Shown here: piece after piece, positions 31,140-40,562 of the stretch
Layout: the number at the start of each line of letters is the position of its first letter
Numbering within the stretch: the first letter of the stretch is position 1
Assembly: GCF_003351745.1 (NCBI RefSeq)
Contig: NZ_CP031222.1
Span: forward strand, 1,098,207-1,162,206
Length of the DNA stretch: 64,000 nt
Origin: Aquirhabdus parva
GTDB taxonomy: Bacteria > Pseudomonadota > Gammaproteobacteria > Pseudomonadales > Moraxellaceae
Direction of reading: 5' to 3'
The notes under the pieces: generated by a model
Seen by the model: the letters and a program-made list of their open reading frames with translations, nothing else
Databases searched by the model: none
What the model was told of the DNA's origin: nothing
Translations under genes and position numbers: made by a program

Positions 31140-31802
31140 ATGACTAAAATATCCCCCCCACAGGGTAATTTGGGTCAATCAACTGCTCCAGCCATCGATG
31201 AGTCTTTAAGTCAAAACGTGCCATTGAAGAAAACGGGTGGTTTGGATTCTATCTCTCGTTTGTTGGTGGGTGCTGACGGAAAGCCGACCAAAAGTCTACC
31301 TCCGCTTGAGAAGTGGAATCCCGAGTATTGCGGTGAGATGGATTTGGTGATTCGCGCCAATGGCGAGTGGTGGCATGAAGGGACGCGGATGACACGTGAA
31401 CCTTTAATCAAGCTGTTTTCAACGGTGCTTTGGCGGGAAGAGGAAGAGTATTTCCTAAAAACGCCAGTAGAAAAGATCAAGATTCAGGTGGTTGACGCAC
31501 CGCTGATGGTGGTCGATGTCGAACAGGTTGAGGATAATGGCCAAACTTTTGTTCGCTGCACCACCAAGACTGGCGACGTGGTGATTGCTGATGCAGAGCA
31601 TCGGATTGAAATGCGTGAGTTCGTAGTGGATGGTGTTAGTGAGATACGTCCTTATATCCGGATTCGTCGCAATTTAGATGCATTGATACATCGCAATGCG
31701 TTCTACCATCTCGTGAATTGGAGTGTGCTTGAGCACACCGATGCAGGCGAGGCGATGGTTTTACGCAGTGGGGATGAGCAGTTTGTGTTGGGATTGGTAT
31801 AA
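31140..31802 (+). CDS. DUF1285 family protein
   Basis: A 220-residue cytosolic protein. The DUF1285 core starts at PLEKWNPEYCGEMDLVIRANGEWWHEGTRMTREPLIKLFSTVLWREEEEYFL and continues through PVEKIKIQVVDAPLMV and PYIRIRRNLDALIHRNAFYHLV, all typical. I prefer the ATG with AGGA upstream; an in-frame ATG 13 codons earlier adds a non-conserved stretch. Function is unknown. It precedes murI by about 60 bases on the same strand. Confidence 0.83.
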   Translation: MTKISPPQGNLGQSTAPAIDESLSQNVPLKKTGGLDSISRLLVGADGKPTKSLPPLEKWNPEYCGEMDLVIRANGEWWHEGTRMTREPLIKLFSTVLWREEEEYFLKTPVEKIKIQVVDAPLMVVDVEQVEDNGQTFVRCTTKTGDVVIADAEHRIEMREFVVDGVSEIRPYIRIRRNLDALIHRNAFYHLVNWSVLEHTDAGEAMVLRSGDEQFVLGLV

Positions 31803-31864
31803 GTTTGATCTGCTTCACGCGTGATCAACTGAAATAATAAAGCCAGAGTTTTTGGAGTAGCGAG

Positions 31865-32740
31865 TTGTTAGATAAACTTCAGCATTTGGGGCATTCAGAT
31901 GCGCCAATTGGCGTTTTTGATTCGGGGATCGGTGGCTTATCGGTTGTGGCAGAACTGCGCGCACTGTTGCCGCATGAGTCTATGGTTTATCTTGCCGACA
32001 CCGCGCATGTGCCCTATGGAACACGCCCTGATGAAGAAATTCGTATACTCACTGCTTGTGCCGTCGAGTGGCTGTACCAACGAGGTTGTAAAGCTGTTGT
32101 TGTTGCATGTAATACTGCGTCTGCTTTTAGCCTGACGCATTTACGCGCGCGATATGGTGAGTCTTTTCCTGTGATTGGTCTCGTGCCTGCAGTCAAACCC
32201 GCGGTGCAAATGTCCAAGAATAAAAAAATTGGTGTGCTTGCCACACAGGGCACCATGCGTGGGACATTGCTTAAAGATGTGATTGCCGAAGTGGCTGTGC
32301 CCGCAGGTGTTGAAGTGTTTACCGTTGTGAGTCCTGCACTGGTTCCCTTTGTTGAAGCTGGCGAACAAGATTCGGAAGCCTGCTATGCAGAGCTTGAGCG
32401 TGTGTTGGCACCACTTGTTGAAGCAAAAGCTGAAGAGTTGGTATTGGGTTGTACGCACTATCCATTTCTGGCATCCAGCATTCAGCATGTCTTTCCTGAT
32501 AAATTTCATCTTCTTGATTCAGGCGCTGCTGTTGCCAAGCAGACGGAGCGGGTATTAGCGCAACGCAGATTACTGACTTCTGCAACTGGAGTCGGGACAT
32601 TGGATTGTTTTGTGACGGGTGAGGTCGAGCCGGCAGAGCGCGTGATGCGCAACTTAGTCGATTGGGACTTTAAGGTTGAAACGGCGATCTATGATTTGCT
32701 GAGTGTGGCTGCGGCTCAACTGAAGATTGCGAGTGGGTGA
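31865..32740 (+). CDS. murI: Glutamate racemase
   Basis: Makes D-glutamate for peptidoglycan. The 291-residue protein has both catalytic Cys: Cys82 in VVVACNTASA and Cys196 in LVLGCTHYPFL. It also has the N-terminal PIGVFDSGIGGLSVVAEL and ADTAHVPYGTRP motifs. The start is a TTG, about ten bases downstream of GGAG. No later ATG fits, because conserved sequence begins within 15 residues. Confidence 0.95.
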   Translation: MLDKLQHLGHSDAPIGVFDSGIGGLSVVAELRALLPHESMVYLADTAHVPYGTRPDEEIRILTACAVEWLYQRGCKAVVVACNTASAFSLTHLRARYGESFPVIGLVPAVKPAVQMSKNKKIGVLATQGTMRGTLLKDVIAEVAVPAGVEVFTVVSPALVPFVEAGEQDSEACYAELERVLAPLVEAKAEELVLGCTHYPFLASSIQHVFPDKFHLLDSGAAVAKQTERVLAQRRLLTSATGVGTLDCFVTGEVEPAERVMRNLVDWDFKVETAIYDLLSVAAAQLKIASG

Positions 32741-32750
32741 TTCTAAAATA

Positions 32751-32784
32751 TTGATTCGCCATTTGACTGGAAACAGCGAATCAA
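32751..32784. terminator. Hairpin between converging murI and czcD
   Basis: Perfect 9-bp arms (TTGATTCGC and GCGAATCAA) with a 16-base loop lie in the 56-base gap. There is no strong T-run on the plus strand; on the minus strand a TATTTTAG stretch follows. It may be a weak terminator. Confidence 0.5.
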
Positions 32785-32796
32785 CAGATCGATTAC

Positions 32797-33732
32797 TTAG
32801 TGCTGGTGTCCTTCATGAGAAGGTGTTTTAAACAAATGAGCATCGGGATGATCCATTTCACAGCTTTCAGTCTCACATTGTAAAGTCACATGTTCGAGAT
32901 TATGTTCCTCAGCCAAGCGCGCTTTCGCTTGATTTAAGATCGCTTGAACATCACCTGTTGGGCACACCAGATGCGCAGTCAGACTGATCTTGCCGCTGGT
33001 CAATGCCCAGACATGCAGATCATGGATGCTTTCAACACCATCAACCGTTTGCAAGGTTTTCTCAACTGCGACGATATCAATTTCTGCGGGTACGCCTTCC
33101 AGCAGAATATTCAAACTATCGCGCATCAGAATCCATGTCCGTGGAAGTACCCAGAAGCCGATACCGACCGCAACGAGTGAGTCGACCCAAGTCCAGCCAG
33201 TAAACATGATGACGACAGCACCGACAATGACGCCAATTGAGCCCAGTAAGTCACTCCAGACTTCAAGATAAGCGCCTTTGACATTTAAGCTGTCATCTTT
33301 GCCACCGAGGAGCAGCTTCATGGAAATCAGATTAATGATTAAACCCAATGAGGCGATGACCAGCATACCGTTGGTTTGTAGCTCTGGTGGATTGCCGAGA
33401 CGTTGCCAAGCTTCATACAGGATATAAAAAGCGACAACAAACAGTAGCAGTGCGTTAAACGCTGCGGCGAGGATTTCAAAGCGATGATAGCCAAAGGTCC
33501 GCTTGCGGTCCGCAGGTCGTTTGGCGACATAGATTGCCGCCAAGGCGATAGCCAGTGCAGCCGTATCAGTAAACATATGGGCAGCGTCGGAGAGGAGGGC
33601 AAGACTATTGGTTAATAGTCCGCCGATCACTTCTACGATCAGGAAGGTGGTGGTTAAGCCCAGCGCCCACCACAAACGATGTTCATTACCAATCTGAGGG
33701 ATAGCGTGACTATGCTGATGATTACCGCTCAT
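32797..33732 (-). CDS. czcD: Cation diffusion facilitator CzcD
   Basis: Inner-membrane zinc/cobalt/cadmium:proton antiporter of the CDF family, 311 residues. A His-rich start (GNHQHSHAIPQ) precedes six transmembrane segments. The metal-binding helices show ALLSDAAHMFTDTAALAIAL (helix 2) and YLEVWSDLLGSIGVIVGAVVI (helix 5), giving the usual His/Asp site. The cytosolic domain includes VDGVESIHDLHVWALTSGKISLTAHLV, and the tail is His-rich. The gene overlaps the czcA end by 11 bases and is the last gene of the czc operon. Confidence 0.93.
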   Translation of the reverse strand: MSGNHQHSHAIPQIGNEHRLWWALGLTTTFLIVEVIGGLLTNSLALLSDAAHMFTDTAALAIALAAIYVAKRPADRKRTFGYHRFEILAAAFNALLLFVVAFYILYEAWQRLGNPPELQTNGMLVIASLGLIINLISMKLLLGGKDDSLNVKGAYLEVWSDLLGSIGVIVGAVVIMFTGWTWVDSLVAVGIGFWVLPRTWILMRDSLNILLEGVPAEIDIVAVEKTLQTVDGVESIHDLHVWALTSGKISLTAHLVCPTGDVQAILNQAKARLAEEHNLEHVTLQCETESCEMDHPDAHLFKTPSHEGHQH

Positions 33733-36700
33733 GATGAGCTCCAGTTGAAGGTTGTTGAGACTCAGGGTGAGTAACGTGTTCTTCTGACGATTCTAACTGT
33801 GCTTCTTTACGATAGATTAACCGATAGAGCACAGGTAAAACCAACAGGGTGAGCAATGTTGAGGAAATAATTCCACCAATGACTACGGTTGCGAGTGGTC
33901 TTTGAACCTCAGCCCCTGTGCCCGTGGCAATTGCCATGGGAACAAAGCCGAGTGAGGCAACCAGCGCAGTCATCAGGACTGGGCGTAGACGTAACATCGC
34001 GCCTTGCCAGACGGCATCATTGACCCCTAGGCCCTGCTTGCGTAGATCACGAATGAAGGACAGCATGACCAAACCATTGAGCACGGCGACCCCCGACAAG
34101 GCAATGAATCCCACACCCGCAGATACGGACAATGGAATACCCCGCAGACCCAAGGCAACGATCCCACCGGTCAAGGCAAATGGAATCCCCGTAAAGACCA
34201 GCAGTGAATCACGAACATTGCTAAACATGGCGTAGAGCAAAGCCAATACCATAGCCAGAGCAACAGGGATCACGATGGTAAGGCGTTGGCTGGCCGACTT
34301 CATGTTTTCAAACTGACCGCCGTATTCGATCCAGTAGCCTGATGGCAGTTTGATATCTTTGTTCATAGCCGCTTGGACGTCACTGACAAAAGAACCAAGA
34401 TCACGGTTTTCGACATTGGCGGTCACTACCACACGACGTTTACCCATTTCACGGCTGATCTGGCTAGGACCTGTGGTCTCTTGAACTTGAGCCACATTGG
34501 ATAGCGGGATCGTTCCGCCGTCTGCAAGAACCAACGGTAGATTGGCTAAAACTTCAGGTCGTCTGGCCTCTGCCGACTGGCGAATCACCAAGGCAAAGCG
34601 GCGATCACCTTGTAGGATTTGACCAGCTTCAGTGCCACCGATTGCCGAGGCAACGGTATCTTGAATGTCAGCTACCGACAGCCCATAGCGCGCTGCAGCA
34701 GCACGATCAATATTGACGGCAATCAATGGTAAGCCTTCGGTTTGCTCGACTTTGACACTGGTTGCACCCGTGACCTGACGTAACCGTGCTGCAACTTGAT
34801 CCGCAGTACGGGTTAATGTTGCGAGATCCTCACCAAAAATCTTGATGCCCAGATCGCTACGTACGCCTGAAATCAATTCGTTAAAGCGCATTTCAATCGG
34901 CTGCGAAAACTCCGAAATCGTTCCAACTTGCTGATCCACAACAGCGCTGATTTTTGCCTTAAGCTCATCCATTGAAAGATTTGGGTTAGGCCAATCTTTC
35001 TTTGGTTTCATGATGATGATGCCGTCGGAAATATTCGGTGGCATCACATCTGAGGCGATCGCTGCCGTCCCTGTCCGTGCAAATACAAAGGCAATCTCTG
35101 GGAATTTCGCTTTAAGCTCGCTTTCAAGATGCGTTTGCATTTTTACCGATTGATCAACGCTGGTACTGGTGGCTCGGATTGATTGCAAGGAAAAATCTCC
35201 CTCACTCAAGGTCGGTGCAAACTCACTTCCCAGACGAGGAACCAGCAATAAAGATAAGACCACCAAACATACTGCTGTCACCAGAACGATGGGGGTTTGT
35301 CTGATGGAAACTGTAAGCGCCGGGCGATAAATCTTCTGCACGAAGCGCATGATGAAGTTTTCTTTTTCCTGTACTTTGCCCGTGATAAACAAAGCGACTG
35401 CAGCAGGAATGAAGGTGACCGATAAGATCATGGCACCAATCAAGGCAATGACCACCGTCGCGGCCATGGGATGAAAGAGTTTAGCTTCCACGCCAGTTAA
35501 GGCAAAGATCGGCAAATACACCACAAGAATAATCAACTGTCCAAAGATCAGTGGTCGACGTGCTTCTTGCGCAGCGATGAACACTTCTTTGAAGCGTTCT
35601 TCACGGGTGAGTAGGCGTTTTAGTTCCTCTTGTTTATGAGCAAAGCGGCGAATACAGTTTTCAACGATGACCACCGCACCATCAATGATAATTCCGAAGT
35701 CGAGCGCACCCAGACTCATGAGATTGGCACTGATTTTTTGCTCAACCATTCCAGTCAGAGTGAAGAGCATCGATAAGGGAATCACCATTGCCGTGATCAA
35801 TGCTGCACGCAGGTTACCCAAGAACATAAACAGAATGGCAATCACAAGGAGTGCGCCTTCCATCAAGTTCTTCTGTACGGTTTTAATGGCTTTATCGACC
35901 AAGACTGTACGGTTGTAGACGGTCTTGACCACGATGCCTTCGGGAAGGGTACGCTGAACCATATCCATCCGATCGGCAACCGCTTGTGCAACGACGCGAC
36001 TATTGGCACCCATGGTCATGAGTGCAATACCAAGGACGGTTTCTTTGCCATCCAGTGTTGCAGCGCCAGTGCGTAATTCTTGACCAAATTGAACAGTAGC
36101 AATGTCACTGATTTTGATCGGGACACCATTCGCACTACTGATGGCTGTATTGCGAATGTCATCAAGAGTGAGCAGTTGCCCCGGCACACGAACTGTAAGT
36201 TGTTCCCCACGCTGATCAATGAATCCCGCACCACGATTGTTGTTACTGGCTTCCAGAGCGGTTTTGAGTTGTGCCAGCGTCAAGCCACGCGCGCTCAGTG
36301 CATTCATATCAGGTGTTACTTGATACTCACGCACTTGACCACCGATGGTATTGACTTCTGCCACACCGGGGACATTGCGCAGTTGTGGGCGAATGACCCA
36401 GTCCTGAATCTCGCGTAAGTCGGATTCATTGTAGGGCGTGCCATCGGACTTCTTCGCTCCGGGTTTGGCTTCTAAGGCCCATTGGTAAATCTCACCCAGA
36501 CCGGTTGATACTGGCGCCATGATTGGATCAATGTTGGCAGGAAGCTGACTCCGAACTTCTTGAAGTCGCTGACTGATGAGCTGTCGCGCAAAGTAGATGT
36601 CGGTACCATCTTTAAAAATCACGGTGACCTGAGATAGACCATAACGCGAGATTGAGCGGGTATGCTCAAGATCGGGAAGGCCAGCCATCGCCGTTTCGAC

Positions 36701-36961
36701 CAGATAGGTAATGCGTTGCTCGGATTCCAGTGCGGTATAGCCGGGTGCAGCGGTATTAATCTGCACCTGAACATTGGTAATGTCTGGAACAGCATCGATG
36801 GGCAATTTCTGATAGCTATAGGCTCCGATAGCAATCAGAGCGACCACCAGAATCATGATCCAGCCGCGCAAACGGATGGAACCCGCGATCAGACGGTCAA
36901 ACATGCCTTTGGGTTGATCTGCGGTTTCTGCTATGGGTGTTTGGCTTGAATGATTATTCAT
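33722..36961 (-). CDS. czcA: CzcA heavy-metal RND efflux pump
   Basis: Inner-membrane proton-driven pump of the HME-RND family that exports zinc, cobalt and cadmium through CzcB and CzcC. It has 1079 residues with 12 transmembrane segments. The start is typical (RGWIMILVVALIAIGAYSYQKLPIDAVPDITNVQVQI). The helix 4 proton-relay motif is DFGIIIDGAVVIVEN, with Asp and Glu as in CzcA. I use the ATG preceded by GAGG, which overlaps the czcB stop region by eight bases; an in-frame GTG lies four codons earlier. The exact metal cannot be read, but the operon context (CzcI, CzcD) fits Zn/Co/Cd. Confidence 0.95.
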   Translation of the reverse strand: MNNHSSQTPIAETADQPKGMFDRLIAGSIRLRGWIMILVVALIAIGAYSYQKLPIDAVPDITNVQVQINTAAPGYTALESEQRITYLVETAMAGLPDLEHTRSISRYGLSQVTVIFKDGTDIYFARQLISQRLQEVRSQLPANIDPIMAPVSTGLGEIYQWALEAKPGAKKSDGTPYNESDLREIQDWVIRPQLRNVPGVAEVNTIGGQVREYQVTPDMNALSARGLTLAQLKTALEASNNNRGAGFIDQRGEQLTVRVPGQLLTLDDIRNTAISSANGVPIKISDIATVQFGQELRTGAATLDGKETVLGIALMTMGANSRVVAQAVADRMDMVQRTLPEGIVVKTVYNRTVLVDKAIKTVQKNLMEGALLVIAILFMFLGNLRAALITAMVIPLSMLFTLTGMVEQKISANLMSLGALDFGIIIDGAVVIVENCIRRFAHKQEELKRLLTREERFKEVFIAAQEARRPLIFGQLIILVVYLPIFALTGVEAKLFHPMAATVVIALIGAMILSVTFIPAAVALFITGKVQEKENFIMRFVQKIYRPALTVSIRQTPIVLVTAVCLVVLSLLLVPRLGSEFAPTLSEGDFSLQSIRATSTSVDQSVKMQTHLESELKAKFPEIAFVFARTGTAAIASDVMPPNISDGIIIMKPKKDWPNPNLSMDELKAKISAVVDQQVGTISEFSQPIEMRFNELISGVRSDLGIKIFGEDLATLTRTADQVAARLRQVTGATSVKVEQTEGLPLIAVNIDRAAAARYGLSVADIQDTVASAIGGTEAGQILQGDRRFALVIRQSAEARRPEVLANLPLVLADGGTIPLSNVAQVQETTGPSQISREMGKRRVVVTANVENRDLGSFVSDVQAAMNKDIKLPSGYWIEYGGQFENMKSASQRLTIVIPVALAMVLALLYAMFSNVRDSLLVFTGIPFALTGGIVALGLRGIPLSVSAGVGFIALSGVAVLNGLVMLSFIRDLRKQGLGVNDAVWQGAMLRLRPVLMTALVASLGFVPMAIATGTGAEVQRPLATVVIGGIISSTLLTLLVLPVLYRLIYRKEAQLESSEEHVTHPESQQPSTGAHHER

Positions 36962-38201
36962 GTTCAGCCTCACTTTTAACCACTTCGGACTTCAGAGTAA
37001 AGCTTCCTGCGGTGACATAGCGCTCGCCTTTGTTTAAGCCTTGAGTCACTGCAATCAAATTGCCATCGGATAGACTGCCTACCGTGACGGGCTGTGCTTT
37101 AAAGCTGATTTTGCCATTGGTTTTGGATTCGACAAAAACGACGGTTTTATCTTTGATGGTTTGAATGGCACGAGAATCAATCACTATTGGTGTGACTTGA
37201 GCTTCACCTTTCATACGGACTGTGACGAGTTGACTTGGACGCAGATTGCGCTCACTGACCACCAGACGTGCACGTGCGATCAGGTTACGTGTTTTGCTGT
37301 CTGCACTTGGTGTATAAGTCAGTAGTCGTGCCGACATCGGTGGTTGATCGGTGTTGGTCATCACTTCAAGTGCCATATTTGGCGAGAGCTGACCCGCAAG
37401 CGTCGGAGGAACTGCGAACTCGACCCACAGCGCATCCAGCTTGGCGATGGTAAAGAGTTGATTGCTGGATTGTACTGTTTCGCCAACAGTGAGGTCTTTC
37501 GCGACCAATGTGCCACTGGTCGAGGCAGTTAGCGTCAGTCTACCTGTTTGGCCTGTCGCACTTGCTCCATAAGCTTGCAGTCCTTCTCGCGCCGCTGCGA
37601 CTTCGATATTGGCTTGCTGCCAGCTATTTTCAGCTTGCAAGTAATCTTGCTTAGCCGAGATGCCTTGTTTCCAGAGCGTTAGCTCACGGTCATAATTACT
37701 TTTTGCCAGTGCCAAGCGAGAATTAGCGGCCTTAAAGCTCCCCTGAAGTTCGACCAATTGCGGTACAAGTAATGTCGCAAGAGGTTGCCCCTTTTTGACA
37801 TATTGTCCCGTAGCAACGTGGACGCTTTCAACACGACCGGCCAGAGGAGAGGAGATATGAGACTCTTGATCCGTATCCAGTTTTAACTCACCCGGCAGAT
37901 CCAGTTGAGTCGAGAGTTTTGCTGAGTCAACGGTCGCGATCTGTAATCCGATACTGGCAATTTGTTCGTCGCTTAGAGGGATGGCTTCGATCTCATCATG
38001 TACTGCTTTAGCGGTAGCTTCTGGTTTTGTGGTGGTTGCGACTTCAGCTGTTTCAGGTGCTGGCAAAGTGGGTTTACGCAGTAGCCATAGTGCCAATAGC
38101 ACGGTCACTCCAATAACAATTGCCAGAACCAACAGTTGCTTGGGTGAAAATTTTGAATTCAAAGTAGTCATTAAGGATTTTAGTTGTTGAGAGATCGTCA
38201 T
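36954..38201 (-). CDS. czcB: CzcB periplasmic adaptor (membrane fusion protein)
   Basis: Periplasmic adaptor linking CzcA to CzcC; 415 residues. A single N-terminal membrane segment (LLVLAIVIGVTVLLALWLL, about 23-41) is followed by a linker rich in Ala, Thr and Lys. A lipoyl/barrel-sandwich domain follows (GELKLDTDQESHISSPLAGRVESVHVATGQYVKKGQPLATLL), then an alpha-hairpin and beta-barrel. The metal-binding His-rich N-terminal extension of some CzcB proteins is absent. The start overlaps the czcC stop by four bases (ATGA), and the end overlaps czcA. Confidence 0.93.
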   Translation of the reverse strand: MTISQQLKSLMTTLNSKFSPKQLLVLAIVIGVTVLLALWLLRKPTLPAPETAEVATTTKPEATAKAVHDEIEAIPLSDEQIASIGLQIATVDSAKLSTQLDLPGELKLDTDQESHISSPLAGRVESVHVATGQYVKKGQPLATLLVPQLVELQGSFKAANSRLALAKSNYDRELTLWKQGISAKQDYLQAENSWQQANIEVAAAREGLQAYGASATGQTGRLTLTASTSGTLVAKDLTVGETVQSSNQLFTIAKLDALWVEFAVPPTLAGQLSPNMALEVMTNTDQPPMSARLLTYTPSADSKTRNLIARARLVVSERNLRPSQLVTVRMKGEAQVTPIVIDSRAIQTIKDKTVVFVESKTNGKISFKAQPVTVGSLSDGNLIAVTQGLNKGERYVTAGSFTLKSEVVKSEAEHE

Positions 38202-39613
38202 GGCGTAGCTCCTGACAGGCTGGCTGCATCGGCCATTCCTTCGTTAAGTAAAGAGGTATTGAGTGTATCGGGTAGGACGGGGCTTGCAGGATCTGCATCA
38301 AGGGCTAAGCCAGACAGGACCGCTTCGATTTGCAGTGCGGTTTGCCAGCCTTCAGCCAGTGCTGTTTGGGCCGATTGCTCTAACTGCAACAGGTCGCGCT
38401 GGGATTGTTGAACCTCAAGAACGCTAAATTTACCTTCTTCAAAGCCGAGCAGCATCTTCTTCTGGACTGTGCGAGCCTGAGGCAATTGCTGATTTAGGAT
38501 GGACTGGTAACGTTCAGACTGATTATCTGCCTGAGCGATGAGGCGACTGAGTGTCTGTTCACGCTGCAAACGCGTCGTCTGCAGTTGCTGTTTCGCTAGA
38601 AGCTGTCCTGATCGAGCAGCAGCGACTGCACCTTGATTACGCGAAAAGATGGGAATAGGCATGCTTAAACCTACAGTGACTTGAGAGTAAGTCTGAGCCG
38701 TTGGATCTGCAACCCGGCGCATACCGACACTGACAGTCGGCATACCATACGCTTGTGATTCTGCCAGTTTAAGCTGTGCATCCGACTCTATGACAGCACG
38801 CTTTGCCAACTGCTGGCTGGGGTTATCGGCAAGCCGTTGCATCAGTTCTACACGATTGATTGCCGGCCAAGCGGATGGGGAGGCGGTTTTGGTAAAAGTA
38901 GGGCTTGGATTTCCCCAGTAGCGGCTGAGATTTTGGCGAGCGATATTCAATGCATTTTGTGCATTCTTTGCTTCGCTATCGGCCTGAAGCTGACTGATCT
39001 GCATCCGAGTCAGCTCAACTTCGGCAATTCTCCCAGCCTCAAAGCGTCGTTTGGTGACCAATACACTTTGCTGGCTGAGCAACTGTTGCTGGTGTGCAAG
39101 ATCAAGTCGCTGTTCGGCAATAGCCACTTGCCGATAAGCCGCCATGACCATCAGTTTGAGCCGTGCGCGATACTGGGATTGCTGGACACCTTCGGTATCG
39201 AGTCGCGCTTGCGCCAGCTGTTGTTTGGCTGAGCGTACGCCAAAGACATCCAGCCGCTGGTTTACAGCAAAAGACTGCTCCTGTTGATTGGACTTTAGAC
39301 CTAAAGAGGAAACAGAGAGCTCTGGATTAATTCGTAATCCACTTTGTTGTAATTCTGCTTCTCGAATTTGCTGACGTGTAGTCAACATATTTTTGATTGG
39401 GGTGTAGTTTTCTGCTTGCATGAGTGCATCTGCAAGCGAAAGGGGGGCTTTAGGCTCAACCGCAACCATTTGATCAACTGCTTGCGTAGAAGGTTGAATC
39501 TCAAAAGTTGAGTTGGGATTGTCCGTAGGGACAACCTGTGCGTGTAGTGCCAGTGGTGCAAGACCGAGGAAGGTCGTTGTCACCAACGGTAAATAAACAA
39601 AAATGCCGCGCAA
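38198..39613 (-). CDS. czcC: CzcC outer-membrane channel protein
   Basis: TolC-family outer-membrane factor of the Czc pump, 471 residues with a signal peptide ending LALHAQ. Two halves of long coiled-coil helices are visible. The first includes LSLADALMQAENYTPI and LAQARLDTEGVQQSQYRARLKLMVMAAYRQVAIAEQRLDLAHQQ. The second includes QAYGMPTVSVGMRRVADPTAQTYSQVTVGLSMPIPIFSRNQG and FEEGKFSVLEVQQSQRDLLQLEQ. It overlaps czcB by four bases. It is second in the operon, after the czcI-like gene. Confidence 0.93.
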   Translation of the reverse strand: MRGIFVYLPLVTTTFLGLAPLALHAQVVPTDNPNSTFEIQPSTQAVDQMVAVEPKAPLSLADALMQAENYTPIKNMLTTRQQIREAELQQSGLRINPELSVSSLGLKSNQQEQSFAVNQRLDVFGVRSAKQQLAQARLDTEGVQQSQYRARLKLMVMAAYRQVAIAEQRLDLAHQQQLLSQQSVLVTKRRFEAGRIAEVELTRMQISQLQADSEAKNAQNALNIARQNLSRYWGNPSPTFTKTASPSAWPAINRVELMQRLADNPSQQLAKRAVIESDAQLKLAESQAYGMPTVSVGMRRVADPTAQTYSQVTVGLSMPIPIFSRNQGAVAAARSGQLLAKQQLQTTRLQREQTLSRLIAQADNQSERYQSILNQQLPQARTVQKKMLLGFEEGKFSVLEVQQSQRDLLQLEQSAQTALAEGWQTALQIEAVLSGLALDADPASPVLPDTLNTSLLNEGMADAASLSGATP

Positions 39614-39666
39614 AATAATGCTCCTTAAAATAGGAAGTCAGGATTTGGCGGGCAAATTAAAGGGAT

Positions 39667-40062
39667 CTAGATGAGTGCTACCCCGCCAATAGCTGCGGGA
39701 GACCAGCGTGGCGTTTCGGGGAGATCAAGGATTGCAGACTCATAGTCTGGTGGCGGGAGTGACTGGGGGATACAGGCAAAACATTGCATGATCGTGATCG
39801 GAGCAATGTCGGTGACCAGTTCTAAGCCGTGATCAAGGTGACCGATATGGTCGCCATGATTGATATTGACCTTCTTGTCGATACTGGCCTTGTCTTGACC
39901 AATAAAGTTCTCTGAAAGCCCCGCACCATGTTTGAGGTGCTGATGATGCCCCCAATGCCATGTGGTGGGCTGGCTTTCATGCTGACAAAACTGAGCCGCC
40001 ACACTCCAAGAGCCTTGGATTGGCAGCCATGTCAGCAGTAAGAAGATGAAAATGGTTCTCAT
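39667..40062 (-). CDS. czcI: CzcI-like periplasmic protein
   Basis: A 131-residue secreted protein, probably the first gene of the czc operon. The signal peptide (IFIFLLLTWLPIQGSWSVAA) is followed by QFCQHESQ and a His-rich body (WHWGHHQHLKHG, INHGDHIGHLDHG). A PxxY/W-rich end follows (CIPQSLPPPDYESAILDLPETPRWSP). This resembles CzcI of Cupriavidus czc operons, a regulator or metal-binding helper whose action is not settled. No czcRS two-component genes are nearby, so metal sensing is encoded elsewhere. Confidence 0.78.
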   Translation of the reverse strand: MRTIFIFLLLTWLPIQGSWSVAAQFCQHESQPTTWHWGHHQHLKHGAGLSENFIGQDKASIDKKVNINHGDHIGHLDHGLELVTDIAPITIMQCFACIPQSLPPPDYESAILDLPETPRWSPAAIGGVALI

Positions 40063-40562
40063 GTAGAGAATTGTGGATTAACTTTTCCTTGATGTCAACG
40101 CATAGAGTATGAGCAATTTGTAGACGAGGAAAATGGACTCATAACGCATGCTATGAGCTGTAGCTGTGTTTTTTAAGGGGCTGGGAAGATATCTACTGGC
40201 TTTCCCGCTTGCGGGGAGAGGCATTGGCGTTTCTAGTTTCATTCATGAGTTTACATAACGTATTGTGTTCATTTAGCGCCATTACGGCAATCACAACGGC
40301 ATTATGCTGTCTTGAACAGCGTGATTTATCCACGAGTCTGACCATTTCCCGTGTATCGTGTTCGCGACTAGATTTAGCCAAAATGGCATTCACTAGGGCA
40401 TCGTTATGACCATAACTATTACTATAAATGAGTCGTTGAGTATTCATAGCAGCCGTCCTAGCTGATGGGAAAATGATCATATCACGCAAAAAATCTCCCT
40501 AATTTGTAATGTGTATCCAAACTTTTCAGCGGAATTGAGGTCAAGATTAGGCATTTGTTTAT
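40063..40562. other. Region between czcI and the COG4705-type gene
   Basis: About 500 bases. It holds one doubtful small minus-strand gene, listed separately. It also has a GC-rich hairpin CCCGCTTGCGGG at about 40204-40215, which looks like a small dispersed palindromic element or weak terminator. No promoter for czcI stands out. Confidence 0.35.
40193..40447 (-). CDS. Doubtful small protein
   Basis: A possible 84-residue protein starting MNTQRLIYSNSYGHNDALVNAILAK-like, with AGGA 13 bases before the ATG. It is basic with several Cys and His, has no signal peptide, and matches no family I know. Its last codons (SPRKRESQ) run into the GC-rich hairpin at 40204-40215, a pattern often seen in spurious reading frames that cross palindromic elements. 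Low confidence. Confidence 0.3.
   Translation of the reverse strand: MNTQRLIYSNSYGHNDALVNAILAKSSREHDTREMVRLVDKSRCSRQHNAVVIAVMALNEHNTLCKLMNETRNANASPRKRESQ

Noticed and set aside
40209-40409. Plus-strand frame opposite the doubtful small gene
   Set aside because: No ribosome-binding site, and its start lies in the GC-rich hairpin; the minus-strand frame is only slightly better.
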